A stretch of DNA of 5,812 bases from Bacillota bacterium. Its GTDB lineage: Bacteria > Bacillota > Sulfobacillia > Sulfobacillales > Sulfobacillaceae. A program made the position numbers and the translations under genes. Positions 1 to 5,394 of the stretch are shown piece by piece. How positions within the stretch are numbered: position 1 is the first letter of the stretch; each line of letters begins with the position of its first letter. The stretch spans positions 1 through 5,812 of the forward strand of contig JAKADI010000141.1 of NCBI GenBank assembly GCA_021820675.1, read 5' to 3'. A model generated the notes under the pieces. It worked only from the letters and a program-made list of their open reading frames with translations. It made no database searches and was not told the DNA's origin.

Positions 1-1049
1 GGTTTAATAGTCTTTTGACCACCGCCGTGGCCGCAAAGGATGAAGCACCGTATCGCATGGTTTTGACCCACGGTATGGTGTTAGATAAATCAGGGCAAGA
101 AATGCATAAGTCTTTGGGTAACACTATTGACCCTCTTGAGATTGTGAATCAGTACGGCGCAGATATTTTACGGCTGTGGGTGGCAAGCTCCGAGTATCGT
201 AGTGACGTAAGAATTTCCGACGAGATTTTGCGACAGCTAGCGGAGAGTTACCGGAAAATCCGCAACACGTTCCGGTTTTTACTTGGTAATTTAAGAGATT
301 ATGACCCTGCTTGGGCTTCCATGACCCTGGACGATCCTCTCAATCGATGGGCCGTTTATACGGTGAATGCGTGGATAGGAGAGGCCCGGGCGGCATATGA
401 ATCCTACGCCTTTCATCAGGTCGTGCATTCCCTGGTCCGACTCATGACGACGGAGTTGTCAAACTTCTATCTTGACGTTATAAAAGATCGATTATATACG
501 TTGGGAATCGATCATCCTCAGCGCCAGGAGACCATACGGGTCTTAAAGTATATCGCAGACGTCTTAGTGAGGGCTGTGTCTCCCGTTTTGGTGTTTACGA
601 GTGATGAGATCTATCAGTATCTTCCAAAGGCCGAGACAGACCCCAAGTCAGTGCATTTATTAACGTGGCCTGAAGTTTGGCCGATTGGATACGAAGACGA
701 TGAGCTCAAGAGGATGTCCCGGTTGCTATCGTACCGTGAAGTGATCTTGAAGGCCTTAGAGAACCTTCGGGCTACCAAATCGATTGGCAATTCGCTACAA
801 GCTATGGTTCAACTGACCCTTCCCCAAAATGATCGGCAGATGGAAGCCAGGGACATAGACCTTCTTACGGAAATGGCTATGGTCGCTCACATTGATGTTA
901 TATTCGGATTGGAACTGGCTTGTCAAGCCTCCAACACCACCTGGAACAAGTGTGAAAGGTGTTGGCGTTACACGGTAGATGTAGGCACGCAATCTGATTA
1001 CCCGGATTTATGTGGTCGCTGTTACGACGTGTTGAAAGGGAATCTATGA
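1..1049 (+). CDS. ileS: Isoleucyl-tRNA synthetase, C-terminal part (5' end outside window)
   Basis: Charges tRNA-Ile with isoleucine in the cytoplasm, using ATP. The reading frame is already open at base 3 (FNSLLTTAVA...), so the gene begins upstream and about 348 residues are visible. These cover the end of the Rossmann catalytic core with the class I KMSKS loop, here EMHKS followed by LGN (bases 99-113), then the helical anticodon-binding domain, and a C-terminal zinc-binding knuckle. That knuckle is CERC, 16 residues, then CGRC near the stop, the same CX2C-X16-CX2C spacing as in E. coli IleRS. The zinc domain marks the ordinary bacterial IleRS1 type. The HIGH motif and editing domain lie off the window. 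The K-to-E and S-to-H changes in KMSKS are notable, although MHKS variants are, as I recall, found in clostridial-type IleRS. The TGA stop overlaps the lspA start by 4 bp (ATGA), so the two genes are probably co-transcribed and translationally coupled. The TTG at 15 is an internal Leu codon, not a start. Confidence 0.97.
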   Translation, partial: FNSLLTTAVAAKDEAPYRMVLTHGMVLDKSGQEMHKSLGNTIDPLEIVNQYGADILRLWVASSEYRSDVRISDEILRQLAESYRKIRNTFRFLLGNLRDYDPAWASMTLDDPLNRWAVYTVNAWIGEARAAYESYAFHQVVHSLVRLMTTELSNFYLDVIKDRLYTLGIDHPQRQETIRVLKYIADVLVRAVSPVLVFTSDEIYQYLPKAETDPKSVHLLTWPEVWPIGYEDDELKRMSRLLSYREVILKALENLRATKSIGNSLQAMVQLTLPQNDRQMEARDIDLLTEMAMVAHIDVIFGLELACQASNTTWNKCERCWRYTVDVGTQSDYPDLCGRCYDVLKGNL

Positions 1050-1516
1050 TGTCCAAGTCGGCTTGGGGCATTGGCATTATTGGCGTTTTAATATTCGTGT
1101 CGGATTTAATTATTCAGTCCCGGATTTCACGCACCATGATTCCTGGCCAGAGTATACCGGTCGTGTCGCCACTCTTATCTTTAACCTACGTTCTGAACAA
1201 CGGGGCCGCGTTCAGCCTTTTGAGGGGCGGAACGCCCCTGTTTATTCTGGTGGCGCTGGCGTTGCTAATTGGTATTGCGATTTATACGGTCCGGCATCCT
1301 CATATGCCACGGGTGATGGTCGTTGCCTTGGGGTTATTGGCTGGCGGATCGGCCGGGAATTTATGGGATCGCATTATTTGGGGTCGGGTTGTGGATTATA
1401 TCCATATCATTGATTGGCCCGTCTTTAATCTGGCAGACTCAGCCATCGTTGTCGGTATGACCCTTCTCGTTTATCATTACTGGAGGCAAGAAAAAAATGG
1501 CCAGTTCTCCTCCTGA
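1046..1516 (+). CDS. lspA: Lipoprotein signal peptidase (signal peptidase II)
   Basis: Membrane aspartyl protease that removes signal peptides from diacylglyceryl-modified prolipoproteins. The protein is 156 aa, the usual family size. Four hydrophobic segments are visible at about residues 7-25, 62-82, 87-104 and 128-146. Family signatures are present in order: an Asp in the first segment (D20), NNGAAFS (51-57), GGSAGNLWDR (100-109), VVDYIH (D117) and FNLADS (D131). D117 and D131 correspond to the catalytic aspartate pair. The loop between them is a few residues shorter than in E. coli LspA. Two adjacent ATG codons (1046 and 1049) follow a purine-rich AAAGGGA at 1035-1041. ATG 1046 gives the 4-bp overlap with ileS, and ATG 1049 gives slightly better ribosome-site spacing, so the start is uncertain by one codon. 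The frame is open further upstream to a possible start at 1010, but that would lie deep inside ileS. The 3' end overlaps the next gene by 20 bp. Confidence 0.97.
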   Translation: MMSKSAWGIGIIGVLIFVSDLIIQSRISRTMIPGQSIPVVSPLLSLTYVLNNGAAFSLLRGGTPLFILVALALLIGIAIYTVRHPHMPRVMVVALGLLAGGSAGNLWDRIIWGRVVDYIHIIDWPVFNLADSAIVVGMTLLVYHYWRQEKNGQFSS

Positions 1517-2522
1517 CGTTCCGGCGATTTATCACGTGTCTCCAGATTTAGCGGGTCGAAGGCTCGACCGAGTTATCTGCGAGTGGAGGCCAGAGTACTC
1601 GCGAACTTTTTGGCAGCGACAAATTCACTCCGGACGCGTGCGGCTCAATGGCCAAATTGCCAAAGCCGGAACGATAGTCCAAGGCGGTGACGAAGTCGTT
1701 ATCGAGCGCGTGAACATTCCGTCGTTAAGGCCTGATCGACCAACGAGACCCATGGATTTATCATGGATCATGTACCAAGACGATTATTTAATTGTGGTGA
1801 ATAAGCCTAGATACCTAGTAGTACATCCGAGCCGTGGCCATGAAGATGATAGCGTGGTCCATCGATTGTTGCCTTTGTTGCCCAATCAAGGGGACGATTT
1901 TCGACCGGGAGTCGTGCATCGGCTCGACCGTGACACGACCGGACTGTTGGTTCTGGCTCGTACCGATTTCGCAAAGGCCAGACTCTCGCAGATGATTCAA
2001 AAACGAGAAGTTCGCCGCGATTATATCGCGGTGATTCATGGCCACATGGATCCTCCGGAGGGTATCATAGATGCGCCCATCGGTCGTCACCAGCATAATC
2101 GGCTAAAAATGGCGGTTGTGAGGAATGGTCGGGATGCGAGAACGCGCTACCGGACTTTGGCAACTTGGGCAGCGGGAAGTTTATTACAGTTGACCTTGGA
2201 AACAGGAAGGACTCACCAAATCCGTGTCCATCTGAGCGCTATGGGCCGTTATGTGGTCGGGGACCCCCTTTATGGCGGACCCGAAGCGGCAAGGAACGGC
2301 ACCGGTCAACTTCTCCATGCTCTGCGTTTAGCATTTCGTCATCCCATCACCCAAGACCCGTTGTGTTTTTGGCATTATCCACCCTTAGATTGGCGCCAGG
2401 CTTTATTAGGTGTCGGCCAGGCCACAATCACGGCAGAAGATGTATCTCGCGGGGACTCGCTAGGGTGTTCCAATATTCTTACCAAAACGCTACTGCGAGA
2501 TGGCCTAGGCGTGTTGGCCTGA
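1497..2522 (+). CDS. rluD: Large-subunit rRNA pseudouridine synthase, RluA/RluD family (YlyB-like)
   Basis: Converts specific uridines in RNA, most likely 23S rRNA, to pseudouridine. The 341-aa protein has an N-terminal S4 RNA-binding domain (about residues 19-79) and a catalytic domain (about 90-305). HRLDRDTTG at 141-149 carries the catalytic Asp (D144). A second family motif, GRTHQIRVH, is at 237-245. A strong GGAGG at 1482-1486, 10 nt before ATG 1497, supports the start, which lies inside lspA (20-bp overlap). Position after lspA matches ylyB of Bacillus, which also lies just before pyrR. The symbol follows the family; the exact target uridines cannot be told from sequence, and RluA or RluC specificity is possible. 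After about residue 305 there is a roughly 35-residue tail not expected in the family, whose last codons overlap the convergent channel gene. I see no intrinsic terminator after the stop. Confidence 0.92.
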   Translation: MASSPPDVPAIYHVSPDLAGRRLDRVICEWRPEYSRTFWQRQIHSGRVRLNGQIAKAGTIVQGGDEVVIERVNIPSLRPDRPTRPMDLSWIMYQDDYLIVVNKPRYLVVHPSRGHEDDSVVHRLLPLLPNQGDDFRPGVVHRLDRDTTGLLVLARTDFAKARLSQMIQKREVRRDYIAVIHGHMDPPEGIIDAPIGRHQHNRLKMAVVRNGRDARTRYRTLATWAAGSLLQLTLETGRTHQIRVHLSAMGRYVVGDPLYGGPEAARNGTGQLLHALRLAFRHPITQDPLCFWHYPPLDWRQALLGVGQATITAEDVSRGDSLGCSNILTKTLLRDGLGVLA

Positions 2523-3443
2523 GGAGTCTTTGTCATTGCTGGCGGGTTTTGCCAGACGCTGAACAATGGGGACCAGGTGAGACAAAATTTGATGACGCAC
2601 TTCGTCGTCGGTGCGTGATTGGGTATCAACGACCATTAAAACCGAGTAGGAGATAGGCGTGACATCAATAATTTGGGGAGTTATCCCCGTATAGCCCAGC
2701 GTCTGCAGCATTTTTTCAACACGAGGCAATAACTGATTGGGATCCAAGGCGATATCAATATCGAACCGCATCCGCAAAATACGGCGTTTGCTTTGGGAGA
2801 GGTTCTCGACGGCGGCTTGAATGATGATACCGTTGGGCACAGCCATTACGGGGCCACTATCCGTCAGGATAGATGTGTACATTAGAGAAATATCCACAAC
2901 ATTACCGGTGTAAATTGGCTTAGTCGCTTCATGAGGAAAGGACGGCATTAAGATAGGATATTGCCATGCGACAAAGTTGATGCGGTCTCCCACTTCGAAA
3001 GGGTGGAAAATTAATATGGCAATACCGGCAATGAGATTGCCAAACATCGTTTGACCGGCTAAACCAATAATAGCAGTGATGAACGCACCTCCAAAGACCA
3101 CTGAGGAGAGTCCCACGCCAAACGCGGCCAAGACTGCCAGGATTACGGCAAATAACAAAAACAAGCGTATGACAAATCGCAACGATGTGGTGCTTTTGGC
3201 TCCGAGTGTGCGCGTCGTTAATTGAAATAGATAACGCTCGAGTAAATAGGAAATAGAGCCGCCAATCATCAGAACAATCAAGGCCTTAATAGGGTCGGCG
3301 ACAGACTTGGACAGGTGCAGAGGCCCCTTGGCGAAATCCACCAAGATGGCTAACAGGATACCAATTACGAACAGAACGAGGATTAAAATGCCGGTTTTGC
3401 GCCAGAGTCGTTTTAAATCGCCGTTGTGGTTGCGGTTTGCCAT
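2505..3443 (-). CDS. MscS-family mechanosensitive ion channel
   Basis: Predicted inner-membrane channel that opens under membrane tension and lets ions and small solutes out on hypo-osmotic shock. The 312-aa protein begins MANRNHNG. It has hydrophobic segments at about 18-36 and 53-68, then a long glycine/alanine-rich pore-lining segment (about 90-148) ending in HPFEVGDRI (147-155). Q131 and N136, in QTMFGNLIAG, fit the conserved Gln and Asn of the E. coli MscS pore helix. The beta domain follows with VVDIS and the signature AVPNG (201-205), then an alpha/beta C-terminal domain to about residue 300 and a short polar tail. Between GDRI and GNVVDIS there are about 24 residues where E. coli MscS has only a handful. 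ATG 3443 was chosen because a near-perfect ribosome site precedes it; the open frame runs on to 3542 without support. It is the only minus-strand gene here, converging on rluD (18-bp overlap) and divergent from the pyr operon. No link to pyrimidine metabolism is implied. Whether it gates like MscS or is a small-conductance relative is unknown. Confidence 0.92.
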   Translation of the reverse strand: MANRNHNGDLKRLWRKTGILILVLFVIGILLAILVDFAKGPLHLSKSVADPIKALIVLMIGGSISYLLERYLFQLTTRTLGAKSTTSLRFVIRLFLLFAVILAVLAAFGVGLSSVVFGGAFITAIIGLAGQTMFGNLIAGIAILIFHPFEVGDRINFVAWQYPILMPSFPHEATKPIYTGNVVDISLMYTSILTDSGPVMAVPNGIIIQAAVENLSQSKRRILRMRFDIDIALDPNQLLPRVEKMLQTLGYTGITPQIIDVTPISYSVLMVVDTQSRTDDEVRHQILSHLVPIVQRLAKPASNDKDSSGQHA

Positions 3444-3448
3444 TGTTG

Positions 3449-3456
3449 CCTCCTTA
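3449..3456 (-). promoter_or_regulatory. Ribosome binding site of the MscS-family gene
   Basis: Read on the minus strand, this is TAAGGAGG followed by CAACA and then ATG at 3443. It is a near-perfect Shine-Dalgarno sequence with a 5-nt spacer. It decides the start codon against the longer open frame that reaches 3542, where no such site is seen. Confidence 0.9.
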
Positions 3457-3762
3457 GGAATGATGAGACTCGACAATTTTACCCTAACATAATCACTACT
3501 ATGGGTAAACCATCCCATCCCTTTTTGACAAGGCGAAAGCAATCAGGATTTTCTGCTGTCATGGATGCCTTGATGGACGTGGACTTGAGGACTCCGAAAC
3601 AAGAATTCTCCCCGCTGTCTGGACGACATCATGACTATCTCACGGATCGGACGCTCGTCCAACGCGGCGATGGCGGTTCAATTTCATGGCAGACACTAGG
3701 TCCCTAGGTTAGCTCCAGACACGAAATTCGGCACAACGGAAAAAGGTCAATCGAGAACCCTC
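3457..3762. other. Divergent intergenic region without a supported gene
   Basis: About 300 bases between the channel gene and the pyr promoter. Short open frames exist on the plus strand (one runs to a stop at 3707), but they lack ribosome sites and recognisable protein sequence. The channel gene's promoter should lie here. The best minus-strand -10 candidate is TAAAAT (plus-strand 3476-3481), but no good -35 element accompanies it, so it is not listed separately. Short inverted repeats are present: ATGGG/CCCAT (3501-3505 with 3514-3518), GGACG-CT-CGTCC (3649-3660) and CTAGG-TC-CCTAG (3696-3707). They may be operators or chance. I found no known riboswitch core upstream of the channel gene, and no tRNA or mobile-element end. 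Confidence 0.6.
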
Positions 3763-3791
3763 TTTACCTAAGCGCCGGGGTGGATTATTAT
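3763..3791 (+). promoter_or_regulatory. Predicted sigma-A-type promoter of the pyr operon
   Basis: The -35 candidate TTTACC (3763-3768, 4 of 6 to TTGACA) and the -10 candidate TATTAT (3786-3791, 5 of 6 to TATAAT) are 17 bp apart. Transcription would start near G3798, a few bases before the PyrR-binding hairpin, giving a leader of about 120 nt. That placement right before the attenuator is the main support. An overlapping -10, TATATT at 3789-3794, is also possible but would leave a 20-bp spacer. Confidence 0.65.
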
Positions 3792-3806
3792 ATTTATGGG
3801 GTACAC

Positions 3807-3842
3807 TTCCTTTAACACCAGTCCCGTGAGGCTGGAAAGGGG
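3807..3842 (+). promoter_or_regulatory. PyrR-binding RNA hairpin (anti-antiterminator) in the pyr leader
   Basis: The transcript folds into the classic PyrR-binding element. The lower stem is CCTTT (3809-3813) with AAAGG (3836-3840), extendable by two G-U pairs. There is a one-sided AACA bulge (3814-3817). The upper stem CCAGTC (3818-3823) pairs with GGCTGG (3830-3835), including one U-G pair. The loop CCGTGA (3824-3829) fits the known CNGNGA hexaloop. Bases 3820-3833 match the published consensus ARUCCNGNGAGGYU at every position. In Bacillus, PyrR with UMP or UTP stabilises this hairpin, which blocks the antiterminator and allows termination. The same role is inferred here. Confidence 0.93.
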
Positions 3843-3871
3843 CAAATACCAAGATTTTTTTGCTCTAGCCT
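3829..3871 (+). promoter_or_regulatory. Predicted antiterminator pairing of the pyr leader
   Basis: AGGCTGGA (3829-3836), the 3' side of the PyrR-binding hairpin, can pair over 8 bp (one G-U) with TCTAGCCT (3864-3871), which contains most of the terminator's 5' arm. The pairing excludes both the PyrR hairpin and the terminator, as an antiterminator should. The 27-nt loop includes a run of seven U. It was found by inspection and its folding energy was not computed. Confidence 0.75.
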
Positions 3872-3894
3872 GCGGATGGCTAGAGTATTTTTTT
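3862..3894 (+). terminator. Intrinsic terminator of the pyr attenuator
   Basis: A perfect 8-bp stem, CTCTAGCC (3863-3870) with GGCTAGAG (3878-3885), closes a 7-nt loop. TA and seven T (3888-3894) follow. The stem can be extended by a G-U pair (3862 with 3886) and a U-A pair (3861 with 3887). It lies before pyrR, between the PyrR-binding element and the ribosome site, so it stops transcription ahead of the whole operon when PyrR is bound. Confidence 0.93.
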
Positions 3895-3906
3895 GGCCGA
3901 TTGCCC

Positions 3907-3914
3907 AAGGAGGA
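3907..3914 (+). promoter_or_regulatory. Ribosome binding site of pyrR
   Basis: AAGGAGGA, with about 5 nt between the last G and ATG 3919. It fixes the pyrR start at 3919, although the same frame stays open up to an ATG at 3796 inside the leader RNA. It lies downstream of the terminator and outside the listed hairpins. Confidence 0.9.
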
Positions 3915-3918
3915 TCAT

Positions 3919-4476
3919 ATGAAACAGACTGCCTTATTGATGGATGCGGACGCCGTCCGGCGGGCACTTATGCGGATTGCCCATGAAATTATTGAACGGA
4001 ATCATGGCGTACACGCGGTGAGTCTGGTGGGTATTCGACGCCGTGGAGTGCCGCTGGCTAAACGGATTGCCGCAAACCTTGTCCTGATTGAAGATGAGGC
4101 TCCCCCTGTTGGTATTTTGGACATTGGCCTCTATCGCGATGATTTGGCTAACCGTCCTTTTACGCCGGTAAATCAAACCTCGATACAGAGCCAGATGATC
4201 GATAAACGGGTGGTGGTATTGGTTGACGATGTATTGTTTACGGGTCGCACCGTTCGGGCTGCTCTGGATGCATTGTCGGATTTCGGGCGTCCCAAGGCTA
4301 TCCAGTTGGCAGTATTAATAGACCGCGGGCACCGAGAATTACCGATTCGACCCGATTACGTAGGCAAAAATGTTCCCACCGCGCGCGCGGAGCGAATTCA
4401 TGTCGAAGTGCAGGAAGTCGACGAGATAGACCGCGTCTATGTTGAGAAAATCACCGGGTCCGGGGGCGAAGAATAA
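3919..4476 (+). CDS. pyrR: Bifunctional pyr operon attenuation protein / uracil phosphoribosyltransferase PyrR
   Basis: RNA-binding regulator that senses UMP/UTP and causes transcription attenuation of the pyr operon. Bacillus PyrR also makes UMP from uracil and PRPP. The 185-aa length is close to the roughly 180 aa of the family. It has a type I phosphoribosyltransferase fold: [15 protein letters not shown] (36-50), the LYRDD segment (71-75), and the PRPP-binding signature [13 protein letters not shown] (99-111) with the acidic pair D103/D104. [20 protein letters not shown] (135-154) is also typical. The start is set by AAGGAGGA at 3907-3914. It is the first gene after the PyrR-responsive attenuator, so it should regulate itself. 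The TAA stop directly abuts the pyrB ATG. The Bacillus neighbour pyrP is absent. Regulatory function is strongly supported by the cognate RNA site; the uracil phosphoribosyltransferase activity is inferred from family membership. Confidence 0.97.
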   Translation: MKQTALLMDADAVRRALMRIAHEIIERNHGVHAVSLVGIRRRGVPLAKRIAANLVLIEDEAPPVGILDIGLYRDDLANRPFTPVNQTSIQSQMIDKRVVVLVDDVLFTGRTVRAALDALSDFGRPKAIQLAVLIDRGHRELPIRPDYVGKNVPTARAERIHVEVQEVDEIDRVYVEKITGSGGEE

Positions 4477-5394
4477 ATGCGCGATTTAGTCACGTTAGAA
4501 AACCTGTCAGCCCAGGAGATGGTTAACCTCTTGGATCTTGCCCAGAATATGACCGAGATACTCGATAGACCCCTTAAGAAAGTTCCCACCTTACGCGGGA
4601 AGGCTGTCGTTAACTTATTTTTTGAACCGAGTACCAGGACTCGGAATTCCTTCGAACTAGCAGGAAAGTACTTGGGTGCCGACGTGATTAACGTACAACC
4701 GTCTGGATCCAGTGTGGAAAAGGGTGAGACATTGTGGGATACGGCCTTGAACCTGTCGGAGATGGCGGTCGATGGGATTGTTGTTCGTCATCAGGTTTCC
4801 GGAGTTCCACAGCAATTAGCGGAGATTTTGGACATCCCCATCATCAATGCCGGTGACGGGAGCCATGAACATCCTACGCAAGGACTACTAGACGTTTTGA
4901 CATTACGTCAAGCTAAAGGTCGGGTTGACGGTTTAAAAGTTGCTATTGTCGGGGACGTGTTGCACAGCCGGGTAGCTCGTTCCGATATCTGGGCCTTAAT
5001 TGCCTTAGGAGCGCGGGTAAGTGTGGCAGGGCCTCCAAATCTTCTGCCCGATACCTTTGAGGACCTAGGGGTTGAGGTGACGACCGATTTGTGCGAGGCA
5101 TTACAGGATGCGGATGCTGTTCAGGTATTGCGACTGCAAAAGGAACGGCAGAGCACTGGGGAGATTCCATCATTATGGGAATACCGTTTACGTTGGGGAT
5201 TAACCAAGACATCTCTCAAATGCGCTAAACCAGACGCGATTGTTCTTCATCCGGGTCCGCAAAACCGAGGGGTCGAAATTGACTCGGACATTTTGGATTC
5301 TCCACGAGCTTGGATTTTGCAACAGGTTAAAAATGGCGTGGCGGTAAGAATGGCCGTGCTTTTTCGCTTATTAGGGGGTGGCCAGGACGAATAA
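4477..5394 (+). CDS. pyrB: Aspartate carbamoyltransferase catalytic chain
   Basis: Joins carbamoyl phosphate and aspartate to give N-carbamoyl-aspartate, the first committed step of pyrimidine synthesis, in the cytoplasm. The 305-aa protein is full length. The N-terminal half has the carbamoyl-phosphate loop FFEPSTRTRNSFE (48-60, STRTR at 52-56), SSVEKGETLWDT (78-89, with the incoming active-site Lys K82) and HPTQGLLDV (132-140). The aspartate-binding half has GDVLHSRVARS (159-169) and LHPGPQNRG (257-265). No pyrI-like regulatory chain gene is visible; Bacillus-type enzymes work as catalytic trimers without one. The ATG follows the pyrR stop with zero spacing, and only a weak G-rich stretch (4462-4466) precedes it, so translation probably depends on coupling to pyrR. 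The 3' end overlaps the proposed pyrC start. Confidence 0.98.
   Translation: MRDLVTLENLSAQEMVNLLDLAQNMTEILDRPLKKVPTLRGKAVVNLFFEPSTRTRNSFELAGKYLGADVINVQPSGSSVEKGETLWDTALNLSEMAVDGIVVRHQVSGVPQQLAEILDIPIINAGDGSHEHPTQGLLDVLTLRQAKGRVDGLKVAIVGDVLHSRVARSDIWALIALGARVSVAGPPNLLPDTFEDLGVEVTTDLCEALQDADAVQVLRLQKERQSTGEIPSLWEYRLRWGLTKTSLKCAKPDAIVLHPGPQNRGVEIDSDILDSPRAWILQQVKNGVAVRMAVLFRLLGGGQDE

Noticed and set aside
1010..1045. Longer LspA start at 1010
   Set aside because: It would overlap ileS by 40 bp, and the extra basic residues precede an already complete first membrane segment. ATG 1046/1049 has a purine-rich site and the common ATGA overlap.
2539..2555. Hairpin CTGGC/GCCAG just after the rluD stop
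   Set aside because: The stem is only 5 bp and no T tract follows on either strand. It lies in the channel coding sequence, so it was not called a terminator.
2375..2629. Minus-strand open frame of 84 aa over the rluD/channel junction
   Set aside because: It lies out of frame across two well-supported genes, has no ribosome site that I could see and shows no recognisable motif.
3525..3530. Perfect TTGACA on the plus strand in the spacer
   Set aside because: No acceptable -10 hexamer lies 15-19 bp downstream, and it is about 240 bp further from the pyr leader than the better-placed candidate at 3763-3791.
3444..3542. Longer N terminus for the channel protein from a TTG at 3542
   Set aside because: The strong TAAGGAGG at 3449-3456 is ideally placed for ATG 3443, and the extra 33 residues are not channel-like.
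3501..3707. Small plus-strand open frame of about 69 aa in the spacer
   Set aside because: No ribosome site precedes its ATG codons (3501 or 3561), the sequence resembles nothing I know, and the frame extends back through the channel gene start region by chance.
3796..3918. Upstream ATG giving an N-terminally extended PyrR
   Set aside because: The extension would be encoded by the PyrR-binding hairpin and terminator RNA, it lacks a ribosome site, and the strong AAGGAGGA precedes ATG 3919, which gives the normal family length.
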